Source of the DNA: Cellulomonas dongxiuzhuiae
Lineage (GTDB): Bacteria > Actinomycetota > Actinomycetes > Actinomycetales > Cellulomonadaceae
Assembly (NCBI RefSeq): GCF_018623035.1
Contig: NZ_CP076023.1
Location: forward strand, 2,108,001-2,172,000
Direction: 5' to 3'
DNA length: 64,000 nt
Below are positions 8,210 to 16,400 of the stretch, piece after piece; position 1 is the stretch's first letter, and the number at the start of each line of letters is the position of its first letter. A program made the position numbers and the translations under genes. The notes below the pieces were generated by a model. The model was given only the letters and a program-made list of their open reading frames with translations. It was not told the DNA's origin and ran no database searches.

Positions 8210-9382
8210 GTGCGGATCGCGCAGATCACCTACTCGACCCGCCCGCGCGGCGGGGTGGTGCACACGCTCGCGCTGGCGGAGGCACTGACGCGGCGCGGGC
8301 ACGACGTGACGGTGTGGACGTTGGGCCGCGGTGGGGACGCGGCCTTCTTCCGTCCGGTGGACGCGCGCGTGACGGTCCGCGTGGTGCCGTTCGCGCCGCG
8401 GGACGACGAGACGGTCGGCGCGCGCATCGTGCGGTCCATCCGTGCGATGGGTGCCGCGCTGGCCCGTGAGCGCGGGGCCGGTGCGGCGCACGTCGTGCAC
8501 GCGCAGGACTGCATCTCGGCGAACGCGGCCGCGGCCGCCGGTGTGGACGTGGTCCGGACGGTTCACCACCTCGACGAGTTCACGACGCCGGAGCTGGTGC
8601 GCTGCCACGACCTGGCGGTGACGGCACCCGTGGCGCGGCTGTGCGTGTCGCGGGCGGTGGCGCGCGAGGTGCACGACGCGTACGGGCTCGCGCCGACGGT
8701 GATCCCCAACGGGGTGGACGCCGCGCGGTTCGCGGCGGCCGCCGGGCCGACGGGGGCGGCGTCCCGGCAGGCGTGGCAGGCGCGGCTCGGTGCCTACGTC
8801 CTGGCGCTGGGCGGCATCGAGCCGCGCAAGGGCACGCTCGACCTGCTGGAGGCCTGTGCGGTGCTGCGTCGCACGCACCCGTCGGTGCGGCTCGTGCTGG
8901 GCGGCGGGGAGACGCTGTTCGACTACCGCCCGTACCGCGCGCGGTTCGAGGAGCGGGCGGCGGAGCTGGGCGTGGAGCCCGTGGTCCTCGGGACGCTCGC
9001 CGACGACGACGTGCCCCCGCTCGTGGCGGCGGCGGCGGTGCTGGCGATGGTCTCGACGAAGGAGGGTTTCGGGCTCGCGGCGATGGAGGGGCTCGCGGCG
9101 GGCGTCCCCGTGGTGGCGCGCGACCTGCCCGTGACGCGGGAGGTCTTCGGGGAGCACGTCGCGTACGGCCGTGACGTGCCGAGCATCGCCGCGGCGCTGT
9201 CCGACGCGCTGGACGGCGTGCGTGCGGCGGGTGCGGACGCGGGTCGCGCCCTGGCGGCACGTCACTCGTGGGACGCCGCGGCCGCGGCCCACGAGCGGTT
9301 CTACCGGGTCGTCGTCGCGGAGGGGGGCGATAGTGGCGCGTCTGTCGATCTCGCGGGTCGTCAGCCGGCTGGCCGACGCTGA
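8210..9382 (+). CDS. GT4-type glycosyltransferase, MSMEG_0565 family
   Basis: The 390-residue protein is a GT-B glycosyltransferase. The N-terminal acceptor domain begins 'MRIAQITYSTRPRGGVVHTLALAEAL'. The C-terminal donor-binding domain has 'ALGGIEPRKGTLDLLEA' (about residues 202-218) and the E-x7-E motif in 'STKEGFGLAAMEGLAAGVPVVA' (about 283-304). The GTG at 8210 follows a GGGGAGGC site. Family members sit in Nit1C-type clusters of actinobacteria, which suggests that the cluster's product is a glycoside or glycosylated intermediate; donor and acceptor are unknown. The coding region overlaps the following ligase gene by 50 bases. Confidence 0.88.
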   Translation: MRIAQITYSTRPRGGVVHTLALAEALTRRGHDVTVWTLGRGGDAAFFRPVDARVTVRVVPFAPRDDETVGARIVRSIRAMGAALARERGAGAAHVVHAQDCISANAAAAAGVDVVRTVHHLDEFTTPELVRCHDLAVTAPVARLCVSRAVAREVHDAYGLAPTVIPNGVDAARFAAAAGPTGAASRQAWQARLGAYVLALGGIEPRKGTLDLLEACAVLRRTHPSVRLVLGGGETLFDYRPYRARFEERAAELGVEPVVLGTLADDDVPPLVAAAAVLAMVSTKEGFGLAAMEGLAAGVPVVARDLPVTREVFGEHVAYGRDVPSIAAALSDALDGVRAAGADAGRALAARHSWDAAAAAHERFYRVVVAEGGDSGASVDLAGRQPAGRR

Positions 9383-10769
9383 CCCGGACCGCGTCGTCCT
9401 CGTCACGGCCGAGGAGACGCTGACCGCGCGCGAGCTGGACCGTCGCAGCAACCGGTACGCGCGCCACCTGCTGGCGCACGGGGTGGCGCGCGACGACCTG
9501 GTGACGGTCTCGCTCCCCAACGGCGCGGCGATGGTCGTGGTCTGCGTCGCGATCTGGAAGGCGGGCGCGACGCCCCAGCCCGTCTCGCCGGGTCGCACGC
9601 CGCAGGAGCTCGCGGCCGTCGTGCGCGTCGCCCGCCCGGCGGTGACGGTGGGGTGCGCGGTCGAGGGCGTCCCCGCGCTCGGCACGGTGCCCGGGGACGA
9701 CCTGGACGACGGACCGCTGCCGGACACGTGGGCCCGTGCGTGGAAGGCGCCGACGTCGTCGGGCAGCACGGGCGCACCCAAGGTGGTCGTGGCCGCGGCG
9801 CCCGCGCTGCTCGATCCCGACGTGCCGGTCGCCGCGTTCCTGCCGCTGGCCGCGGCGCAGCTGGTCAGCGGCCCGCTGACGCACTCGGCGTCGTTCACGT
9901 ACGCGTTCCGCGGCCTGCTGACCGGGCACCGGCTGGTGGTCCTGCCGCGGTTCGACGCCCACGCGTGGCTCGACGCGGTCGAGCGTCACCGCGTGACGTG
10001 GGCGATGCTCGTTCCGACGACGATGCACCGGCTGCTGCGGCTGCCCGCGGAGCAGCGTGACGTGCGCCGGCTGACGTCGCTGGAGACGGTCCTGCACCTG
10101 GGGTCGCCGTGCGCGCCGGACCTCAAGGAGCGGTTCCTGGACTGGCTGGGGCCCGAGCGGGTCGTCGAGGTGTACGCGAGCTCGGAGTCCAACGGGCTGA
10201 CGATGATCCGCGGCGACGAGTGGCTGCGGCACCGCGGCAGCGTGGGCCGCCCGGTCGGCGGCACGCAGGTGCGCGTGCTGCGCGACGACGGCACCCCGGC
10301 ACGGCCGGGCGAGACGGGGCTGGTGTGGCTGCGCCGCGGCGACTCCCCCGCCTACCGCTACCTCGGCACGCCGGGGCGGCGCACGGCCGCCGGGTGGGAC
10401 ACGCTGGGCGACCTCGGGCACGTGGACGCCGACGGCTACCTGTGGGTGACGGACCGCGATGACGACGTCGTCGTGCGGGGCGGCGAACGGGTCCACCCCG
10501 TCGAGGTGGAGCGGGTCCTCGAGGGGCACCCGGCGGTGCGGTCGGCCGTGGCCTACGGCGTTCCCGACGAGGAGTACGGGCAGCACGTCGAGGCCATCGC
10601 GGACATCGGCTCGGCGGACGTCGACGGTGCGACGCTGCGCGCGTTCGCCGCGGCGCACCTCGACGCTCCGCGGCGTCCGACGGTCGTCCACGTCGTGCGC
10701 GTCCCCGTGCGCGACGACGCCGGCAAGGTGCGCCGGCGCGACCTCGCCGCGCGCCACTTCCGGACGTAG
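9333..10769 (+). CDS. AMP-dependent synthetase/ligase (acyl-CoA synthetase-like)
   Basis: This 478-residue ANL-superfamily adenylating enzyme has the P-loop 'TSSGSTGAPK' (about residues 146-155), the A5 motif 'VYASSESNG', the A7 motif 'DTLGDLGHVD' and the C-terminal catalytic lysine in 'DDAGKVRRRDL'. It should activate a carboxylic acid as acyl-AMP and probably pass it to CoA or another nucleophile. The GTG at 9333 is preceded by GGAGGGGGCG and lies inside the end of the glycosyltransferase gene, indicating coupling. It is the last gene of the nitrilase cluster. Whether it uses the acid released by the nitrilase is an attractive but untested idea. Confidence 0.85.
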   Translation: MARLSISRVVSRLADADPDRVVLVTAEETLTARELDRRSNRYARHLLAHGVARDDLVTVSLPNGAAMVVVCVAIWKAGATPQPVSPGRTPQELAAVVRVARPAVTVGCAVEGVPALGTVPGDDLDDGPLPDTWARAWKAPTSSGSTGAPKVVVAAAPALLDPDVPVAAFLPLAAAQLVSGPLTHSASFTYAFRGLLTGHRLVVLPRFDAHAWLDAVERHRVTWAMLVPTTMHRLLRLPAEQRDVRRLTSLETVLHLGSPCAPDLKERFLDWLGPERVVEVYASSESNGLTMIRGDEWLRHRGSVGRPVGGTQVRVLRDDGTPARPGETGLVWLRRGDSPAYRYLGTPGRRTAAGWDTLGDLGHVDADGYLWVTDRDDDVVVRGGERVHPVEVERVLEGHPAVRSAVAYGVPDEEYGQHVEAIADIGSADVDGATLRAFAAAHLDAPRRPTVVHVVRVPVRDDAGKVRRRDLAARHFRT

Positions 10770-10780
10770 CGACGCAACTT

Positions 10781-10813
10781 ACCAATGGATGTCCGCAGAT
10801 CCGATGGTACCGT
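10781..10813 (+). promoter_or_regulatory. fic promoter covered by an imperfect dyad
   Basis: Half-sites ACCAATGGAT (10781-10790) and ATCCGATGGT (10799-10808) are inverted repeats matching at 8 of 10 positions with an 8-base spacer. A TACCGT -10-like box (10808-10813) ends six bases before the fic ATG, and no Shine-Dalgarno run is present, so a leaderless transcript is likely. A protein bound to the dyad would cover the promoter; the Fic protein's own C-terminal winged helix is a candidate. Confidence 0.5.
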
Positions 10814-10819
10814 CGTCGG

Positions 10820-12025
10820 ATGGCAACGGATCAGGCGCGGCCGTCCGGCGGCTGGCCCACGTTCTCCACCGAGACGGTGCCGTGGGAGCCCGCGGACGCG
10901 GGCTACGGCCCGCGCGCCGCACGCAGCGCCCACGTCGGCCCCTACGAGGCCGCGGTGCCGCCGCGCATCGCGGACGCCCCCGTCCACCTGCCGTCCGCCA
11001 CCGCTGCACTCGTCGCGGAGGCGTCCGCCGAGGTCGCGCGCTTCGACGGTGAGACGCACGCCGCCACGACGTCGTTCGCCGCCCTGCTGCTGCGCACCGA
11101 GGCGGCCAGCTCCTCGCAGATCGAGAACCTCACGTCCTCCCCCCGCGCGGTCGCCCTGGCCGAGCTCGGGCGACGCGGCCGCGCGAACGCGGACGAGATC
11201 GTCGCCAACGTGACGGCGATGACCCTGGCGCTGCAGGTCACCGACCGGCTGGACGGCGCCGCGGTCCTCGCGATGCACCACGCCCTGATGATCGGGCACC
11301 TGCCGGCCGCTGCGGGACACTGGCGCGACCAGCAGGTCTGGATCGGCGGCACCTCGCGCAGCCCGCACGGCGCCGCCTACGTCGCACCCGTGCACCACCG
11401 CGTCCCGGAGGCCATGGACGACCTCACCGCGTTCATGGCCCGCGACGACGTCCCGCTGCTCGCGCAGGCCGCGCTGACGCACGCCCAGTTCGAGGCGATC
11501 CACCCCTTCCCCGACGGCAACGGCCGCACCGGGCGCGCACTCCTGCACGCCCAGCTGCGCCACGGCGGCCTGACGCGCGAGGCGATCGTCCCCGTCTCCG
11601 CGGGGCTCCTCACCGACACCGACCGGTACTTCCAGGCCCTCACCGCCTACCGCGACGGGGACGTCGAGGCCGTCGTCACCGAGGTGGCCCAGGCGGTGTT
11701 CCCCGCCCTGGCGAGCTCGCGCCGCCTCATCGCCGACGTCACGGAGGCGCGCGCCGCATGGGGCGAGCGGATCCGGGCACGCCGCGGAGCGGCCGCGTGG
11801 GCCCTGGCGGACCTGGTGACGACCCGTCCAGTGGTCGACGCGCGCCTGGCCGCCGAGCGGCTCGGCGTCTCGACCGTCAACGCCCAGCTCGCGATCGACC
11901 GACTCGTCGAGGCCGGCGTGCTCGAGCAGATCGGGCACGGCACGCGGGACCGGGTCTGGCAGGCCGGTGACGTGCTCGCCGCGATGGAACGGTTCGCCGA
12001 CAGGTCGCACCGCCGGACCTGGTGA
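10820..12025 (+). CDS. Fic family protein (AMP-transferase type) with N-terminal Fic_N and C-terminal winged helix
   Basis: This 401-residue protein has a Fic N-terminal domain (about residues 1-110) carrying the inhibitory motif 'SSQIEN', of the [ST]xxxE[GN] type, at about 95-100. The Fic core has the complete active motif 'HPFPDGNGRTGR' (about 231-242), and a C-terminal winged-helix-like domain spans about 320-390. Fic proteins transfer AMP or other nucleotides to protein hydroxyls; the intramolecular helix keeps them silent. The glutamate of the inhibitory motif is present, so self-inhibition is expected. It stands alone between the nitrilase cluster and the stress protein. Target unknown; it is not next to an obvious antitoxin, arguing against a classic Fic/Doc toxin pair. 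Confidence 0.92.
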   Translation: MATDQARPSGGWPTFSTETVPWEPADAGYGPRAARSAHVGPYEAAVPPRIADAPVHLPSATAALVAEASAEVARFDGETHAATTSFAALLLRTEAASSSQIENLTSSPRAVALAELGRRGRANADEIVANVTAMTLALQVTDRLDGAAVLAMHHALMIGHLPAAAGHWRDQQVWIGGTSRSPHGAAYVAPVHHRVPEAMDDLTAFMARDDVPLLAQAALTHAQFEAIHPFPDGNGRTGRALLHAQLRHGGLTREAIVPVSAGLLTDTDRYFQALTAYRDGDVEAVVTEVAQAVFPALASSRRLIADVTEARAAWGERIRARRGAAAWALADLVTTRPVVDARLAAERLGVSTVNAQLAIDRLVEAGVLEQIGHGTRDRVWQAGDVLAAMERFADRSHRRTW

Positions 12026-12027
12026 CG

Positions 12028-12051
12028 CCCGGGCCCGACCTCGGGCCCGGG
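12028..12051 (+). terminator. Hairpin after fic
   Basis: An 11-base-pair GC stem (12028-12038 with 12041-12051) starts two bases after the fic stop. The nominal loop is only two bases, so the real hairpin must open one or two pairs. No U-tract follows, as is common in high-GC actinobacteria. Confidence 0.55.
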
Positions 12052-12166
12052 TGACCCTGTACCTGGCCACGCCGTGCGCGTGGGCACAAGGTCCCCGTCC
12101 GCGAGCGCCCCACGGAGAGACCCTGGAGGAGAACAGGACACCCGGCACTCGACCGAGGAGGCGGTC

Positions 12167-13030
12167 ATGGCAGAGAACGGAACCGTCGTCATCGCGCTCG
12201 ACGGTGGGGAGCACAGCAGGGCGACCCTGGACTGGGGGCTGAAGGAGGCGGACCTGCGCGGCGCGGACGTGCTGCTCGTCCGCTGCTGGCAGGAGCCCTT
12301 CGAGATCTCGCCGTGGGGCTACTACCCGGCGACGGGCGACTGGGGGTTCGGCGAGGAGGCCCAGCGGTACCTGGAGATGGAGCAGGCGCGGGCCGTGGCC
12401 GAGCGGCCGGGCCGCCGCGTCGCCGCGCGGCTGGTGCAGGGGCCCGCGGTGCCCGCGCTGCGGCAGGCCGCCGCCGGGGCGCAGCTGCTGGTGGTGGGTG
12501 CGTGCTCGCTGCGCACCGGCGACCGCCTGGGTGGCATCGCCTCGCACCTCGCGGCCCACGCGCCGGCGTCCGTGGCCGTGGTGCGGCAGCAGATGAGGGA
12601 GGCGCACGCCCCCGTCCTCGTCGGCGTCGACGGCTCCGCGACGTCCTTCGTCGCCGCCCGCGACGCCGCGCGGGAGGCCGAGCTCCGTGACGCGCCACTG
12701 GTCGTCCTGCACGCGCGGCGGACCGTCGCCGACCCGTACGGCACGCGCACCCCACCGCCCGCCGCGGTCGGACCGCAGGACCCCGTCCGCGCCGCGGCCG
12801 ATGCGCTGGCCGACGAGCTGCGCACCGCCCACCCCGATCTGCAGGTCGACGTCGAGCTCGTCGACGACGACCCCGCGCACGCACTCGTCGAGCGGTCCAA
12901 GGACGCCGGCCTGGTCGTCGTGGGGTGCCGCGGTCTCGACGCGTTCCGCGGCATGCTGCTCGGGTCCGTCAGCCACGAGGTGCTGCGCCGCGCGGCGTGC
13001 CCGGTGCTGGTCGCGCGCGAGGCGTCCTGA
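12167..13030 (+). CDS. Universal stress protein with two UspA domains
   Basis: The 287-residue protein consists of two tandem UspA folds (about residues 6-140 and 150-285). The second ends with the ATP-binding-type G-2x-G-9x-G(S) motif in 'VVGCRGLDAFRGMLLGSVSHEVL'; the first keeps only a shortened version ('VVGACSLRTGDRLGG'). The ATG at 12167 has a GAGGAGGCGG site upstream. Tandem Usp proteins in actinobacteria are usually induced by hypoxia or stasis, but no such regulator site was recognised here. It is a single-gene unit bounded by hairpins on both sides. Confidence 0.9.
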   Translation: MAENGTVVIALDGGEHSRATLDWGLKEADLRGADVLLVRCWQEPFEISPWGYYPATGDWGFGEEAQRYLEMEQARAVAERPGRRVAARLVQGPAVPALRQAAAGAQLLVVGACSLRTGDRLGGIASHLAAHAPASVAVVRQQMREAHAPVLVGVDGSATSFVAARDAAREAELRDAPLVVLHARRTVADPYGTRTPPPAAVGPQDPVRAAADALADELRTAHPDLQVDVELVDDDPAHALVERSKDAGLVVVGCRGLDAFRGMLLGSVSHEVLRRAACPVLVAREAS

Positions 13031-13073
13031 CGCCTGGGGCACCCGCCGGCCCGCCCGGACCCTGGACGTGCGA

Positions 13074-13103
13074 GAGGCCGTCCGCGATCTCGCGGACGGC
13101 CTC
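13074..13103 (+). terminator. Strong terminator after the universal stress gene
   Basis: A perfect 14-base-pair stem (13074-13087 with 13090-13103), 43 bases after the stop, separates the stress protein gene from the downstream catabolic operon. Confidence 0.7.
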
Positions 13104-13424
13104 GCCTCGCGTCCCCGGTGCGCGCCGGGGCGACCTCCGGATGTGCGCTGCACCACCTTTTCTGCCGACTGACACCGTCCTGCTCGTCCCGATTTCCACC
13201 CTCGCCGCCCCGGCAGACCGTTGTTCGCGCCCGGCTGCGGTGCACGGACCGTGACCTGCCGTTCGCACCGACGACCTGCGAATCGCCCGCTTCTCGGGCC
13301 TCGCGATGCGGGCGCACAGGCGCCGGCCGGCCCCGTCGCACGTCTCCCGGCGTACCGCCCCCGCCGCTCGGCCCGTCGGACGCCTGGCTGCGGGAGCGCC
13401 GACGAAGCCGCATCCGGCTCTAGC
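13104..13424. other. Intergenic region without recognised genes
   Basis: This is most of the 528-base gap before the catabolic operon. Open frames here are short, overlap on both strands and match nothing I recognise. I looked for riboswitch-like layouts and tRNA-derived direct repeats and saw none. The composition is slightly less GC-biased than the surrounding coding DNA. Confidence 0.5.
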
Positions 13425-13459
13425 CAACTGTTGACAGTTTGCGAGGCCACTGCGAACGT
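13425..13459 (+). promoter_or_regulatory. Promoter and operator of the catabolic operon
   Basis: A consensus -35 TTGACA (13431-13436) is embedded in the perfect palindrome AACTGT-TG-ACAGTT (13425-13438). A weak -10 candidate GAACGT lies at 13454-13459 after a 17-base spacer. The palindrome form GT-N2-AC resembles operators of FCD-type GntR regulators, one of which is encoded in this cluster (23149-23838). Binding at this position would block the polymerase. Confidence 0.55.
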
Positions 13460-13558
13460 CCTCCCCGTCCACGGATGTGACCCAGGCCACCAGCACCGAC
13501 ACACGGTGCCGTGAGCCCGGGCCATAGGCACCAATGGCGGTGCGATGGAGGGGTTCCT

Positions 13559-14356
13559 ATGACTGTGACCGTCTCGGTACGCGGAGCGGAGGTGACCTTC
13601 GCGAGGCGCGGGGTGGAGCCGACGACCGCGTTGCGAGCCTTGGACCTCGAGGTCGACGGAGGCGGGTTCGTGGCCATCGTCGGCCCGTCCGGATGCGGGA
13701 AGACCACCCTGCTGCGCTCCATCGCAGGGCTTCAGCCGCTGACGCAGGGCGAGATCCGCGTCGGTGCCGACGTCGTCGCGCAGCCCCGCAGCTCCACTGC
13801 GGTGATGTTCCAGCAGCCGACGCTGCTGCCGTGGTTCACGGTCGAGCAGAACTGCATGGTCCCTGCCCGCCTCCGCGGGGGCGCCACGCCCGAGTACCGG
13901 CAGCGGATCACCGGGCTGCTGGCTCGTGCCGGTCTCGAGGGCTTCGAGAAGCAGTACCCGGCGGAGCTGTCCGGCGGCATGCAGCAGCGCGTCGCGATCG
14001 TGCGAGCCCTCGGCCAGGACCCGGACCTGCTCCTGCTCGACGAGCCGTTCGGGGCCCTCGATGCGATGACGCGCGAGCAGATGAACTTCGACCTCAACCG
14101 GATCTGGAACCGCGAGCGCGTCACGACGCTGCTGATCACCCACTCGATCCCGGAGGCGGTGCTGCTGGCGCAGCGGGTGGTCGTCATGTCGAGCCGTCCC
14201 GGCCGGATCGTCGACGACATCACCGTCCCCTTCGGTCCCGAGCGCAACGTGTCGGTCATGGAGGACCCCGAGTTCATCCGCATCGCCGCCCACGTGCGGT
14301 CGTACTTCCTCAAGGACGAGGCGCACGAGAGGAGCATGGCCAGTGTCCGTGACTGA
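13559..14356 (+). CDS. ABC transporter ATPase, nitrate/sulfonate/taurine type
   Basis: The 265-residue ATP-binding subunit has Walker A 'GPSGCGKTT' (about residues 42-50), Q-loop 'MFQQPTLLPW', signature 'LSGGMQQRVAIVRAL' (about 139-153), Walker B 'LLLLDEPFGALD' and H-loop 'LLITHSIPEA'. It powers import together with the permease and lipoprotein that follow. The ATG at 13559 has a GGAGGGG site six bases upstream; the longer frame upstream is not needed for the family's length. It is the first gene of the catabolic operon and overlaps the permease gene by 14 bases. Confidence 0.92.
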   Translation: MTVTVSVRGAEVTFARRGVEPTTALRALDLEVDGGGFVAIVGPSGCGKTTLLRSIAGLQPLTQGEIRVGADVVAQPRSSTAVMFQQPTLLPWFTVEQNCMVPARLRGGATPEYRQRITGLLARAGLEGFEKQYPAELSGGMQQRVAIVRALGQDPDLLLLDEPFGALDAMTREQMNFDLNRIWNRERVTTLLITHSIPEAVLLAQRVVVMSSRPGRIVDDITVPFGPERNVSVMEDPEFIRIAAHVRSYFLKDEAHERSMASVRD

Positions 14357-15185
14357 GAGGGCGTCGATGACGCCACAGGGTGCCCACCCCTCCGCGCCGA
14401 CCTCTCCGGAGGGCGGCACGCGTCGCCGGCTCCGCGGTCTCGTGCGCGGCAACGGTGTCGCGGTCGCCGCGATCGTCCTGGTGCTCGCGATGTGGGAGGT
14501 CCTGCCGCGCGCCCTGAACGTGCAGATGTTCATCTTCCCGCCGCTGAGTGCGGTGATCATGAAGTTCGCGGACCCGACCACGACCGCGCTCCTCGCCCAG
14601 CACGCCAAGGTGACCGTCTACGAGGCGCTGGTGGGCCTCGTCATCGGTGTCGTGGCCGGCGTCGGCCTCGGCTTCGTGCTCGCGGAGTGGAAGATCGTGC
14701 GCTCGGCGCTGTACCCCTTCATCGTCGCGTTCCAGGCGATGCCCAAGGTCGCACTCGCACCGCTGTTCATCATCTGGTTCGGCTTCGGCTACACGCCCAA
14801 GATCCTCGTGGTCGTCATGCTCGTGTTCTTCCCGATGCTCGTGAACACCATGAGCGGCATCCTCGCGACCGATGCCTCGCGGCTGGACCTCTTCCAGTCG
14901 CTGTGCGCGTCCAAGTGGCAGATCTGGAGCCGGCTCCTCCTTCCCAGCGCCCTGCCGTCGATCTTCGCGGGTCTCGAGGTCGCCGTCGTCAACTCCTTCA
15001 TCGGTGCCATCACCGGTGAGTTCGTCGGAGCCACCGCCGGCCTGGGCGTGATGCTCCAGCAGTACAAGACCGCCTACGACACCCCCGGGGTGTTCGCGGT
15101 CCTGGTGATCCTCGCCCTCGTCGGCATCCTGCTCAACCAGATCGTCCGGCTCCTGCGCCGGCGTCTGATCTTCTGGCGCGCCTGA
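14343..15185 (+). CDS. ABC transporter permease, BPD_transp_1 family
   Basis: This 280-residue inner-membrane permease has about six hydrophobic segments (first at about residues 38-56) and the EAA-loop region 'SLCASKWQIWSRLLLPSALPSIFAGLEVAV' (about 184-213) that contacts the ATPase. It is of the SsuC/ThiX type used with NMT1-like binding proteins. The GTG start at 14343 overlaps the ATPase gene, supporting coupled translation. The substrate is unknown, but the catabolic genes downstream suggest an organic acid or related small molecule. Confidence 0.9.
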   Translation: MSVTERASMTPQGAHPSAPTSPEGGTRRRLRGLVRGNGVAVAAIVLVLAMWEVLPRALNVQMFIFPPLSAVIMKFADPTTTALLAQHAKVTVYEALVGLVIGVVAGVGLGFVLAEWKIVRSALYPFIVAFQAMPKVALAPLFIIWFGFGYTPKILVVVMLVFFPMLVNTMSGILATDASRLDLFQSLCASKWQIWSRLLLPSALPSIFAGLEVAVVNSFIGAITGEFVGATAGLGVMLQQYKTAYDTPGVFAVLVILALVGILLNQIVRLLRRRLIFWRA

Positions 15186-15232
15186 CCCACGCCGCGCCCT
15201 CCCCCGGCTCACGAAGATCAAAGGAGATCACA

Positions 15233-16345
15233 GTGAAGACGAACACCCGGGCCTTCGGCTCGATGGCAGTCCTCGCCCTGGCGGCGGCACTCGCGGCGTG
15301 CGCCCCCACGCCCCCGTCCGCGCCCAACGCCGGCAGCTCGAGCGGGTCCCAGGACAAGGCGCTGACCCGCATCGTCGTCGCCCCGTCGTCGGAGATGAGT
15401 GCCGCATGGGCCGCCTTCGCGGTCGCCCAGGACCAGGGGTACTTCGCCGAGGAGGGCATCGAGATCGAGCTCCAGTGGCCCGGCGGCTCCGCGGACCTGC
15501 TCCAGGCGATGGCCACGGGCCGGGTCCAGATCGGCGGCCCGACCCCCGAGGCCGTGCTCGCGGCAGCCGCCAACGGCCAGGACATCAAGATGACCTACAA
15601 CTGGTCGCGTGAGGCGGTGCAGTCCCTCGCGGTCCCGGCCGACGGGGAGATCACGTCGTTCGCGGACCTCAAGGGCGGCACGATCGGCGTCGCCAACTTC
15701 GCCTCCGGCGCCAAGCTCATGGCCGACGCGGCCTTGCGCGACGCCGGCGTCGGCGCCGACGAGGTCACCTTCATCGCCGTCGGGACCGGCGCGGCCGCGC
15801 TCGACGCGCTCACGAGGGGCGAGGTCGACGCCCTCATGATCTGGGACACCGAGTACACGAAGATGGAGCAGTACGGCGCGACGCTGCGCTACATCATGCC
15901 CGAGGAGTACTCCCGGCTGTTCTCGACCGGGTTCGCCGCCGCCGCGGACTACATCGAGGAGAACCCGGACATCATCGCCGGCTTCGGGCGCGCGTGGGCG
16001 AAGGGCACCGTCTGGGCGACCGCCAACCCCGAGGGAGCGGTCGAGCTGCTGTGGGAGTACTACCCCCAGACCAAGACGGACTCGAGCGACACGTTCCTCC
16101 AGGAGCAGGTCGCCATCTTCGAGGGCCGCAACGCCAAGGCGATGAGCGGGGACCCGGTCGAGAACGGCATCTTGGGCGAGTTCCCGCCGGACGCGCTGAC
16201 CGCCTGGGTGGACTTCGCCGTCGAGTACGGCGTGATCCCCTCCCCCCTCGACCCGGCGAGCGTCTACACCAACGACTTCGTCGAGGACTACAACGACTTC
16301 GACGTCGCGGACGTCCAGGCGGCCGCGAAGAGCTTCGCGGGGTGA
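15233..16345 (+). CDS. ABC transporter substrate-binding lipoprotein, NMT1/SsuA-like
   Basis: The 370-residue solute-binding protein has a lipoprotein signal (hydrophobic stretch ending in lipobox 'LAAC', cysteine at about residue 23), a serine-rich linker, then the NMT1/SsuA fold recognised by 'WAAFAVAQDQGYFAEEGIEIEL', 'GRVQIGGPTPEAVLAAAANGQDIK' and 'FADLKGGTIGVANFASGAKLMADAALRDAG'. The GTG at 15233 has an AAGGAGATC site upstream. Proteins of this type bind sulfonates, pyrimidine precursors and various organic acids, so the fold does not fix the ligand. It should be anchored outside the membrane and feed the permease encoded just before it. Confidence 0.9.
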   Translation: MKTNTRAFGSMAVLALAAALAACAPTPPSAPNAGSSSGSQDKALTRIVVAPSSEMSAAWAAFAVAQDQGYFAEEGIEIELQWPGGSADLLQAMATGRVQIGGPTPEAVLAAAANGQDIKMTYNWSREAVQSLAVPADGEITSFADLKGGTIGVANFASGAKLMADAALRDAGVGADEVTFIAVGTGAAALDALTRGEVDALMIWDTEYTKMEQYGATLRYIMPEEYSRLFSTGFAAAADYIEENPDIIAGFGRAWAKGTVWATANPEGAVELLWEYYPQTKTDSSDTFLQEQVAIFEGRNAKAMSGDPVENGILGEFPPDALTAWVDFAVEYGVIPSPLDPASVYTNDFVEDYNDFDVADVQAAAKSFAG

Positions 16346-16400
16346 GCCGCACGGCGGCCCCGGGCCGCGCCACCGGGGACCACGACGACGCAAGGAAGGT

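Noticed and set aside
10820-12025. Fic/Doc toxin-antitoxin module
   Set aside because: No small antitoxin gene is adjacent, and the inhibitory motif is within the protein itself.
13104-13558. Possible riboswitch or small gene in the long leader before the catabolic operon
   Set aside because: Only short, unconvincing stems near 13500-13550 and overlapping small frames without recognisable sequence were seen.
10553-14608. 1351-codon open frame on the minus strand opposite fic, the stress protein and the ABC ATPase
   Set aside because: It has low-complexity Arg/Gly/Ala composition and no family motifs, while the plus strand carries well-defined genes throughout.
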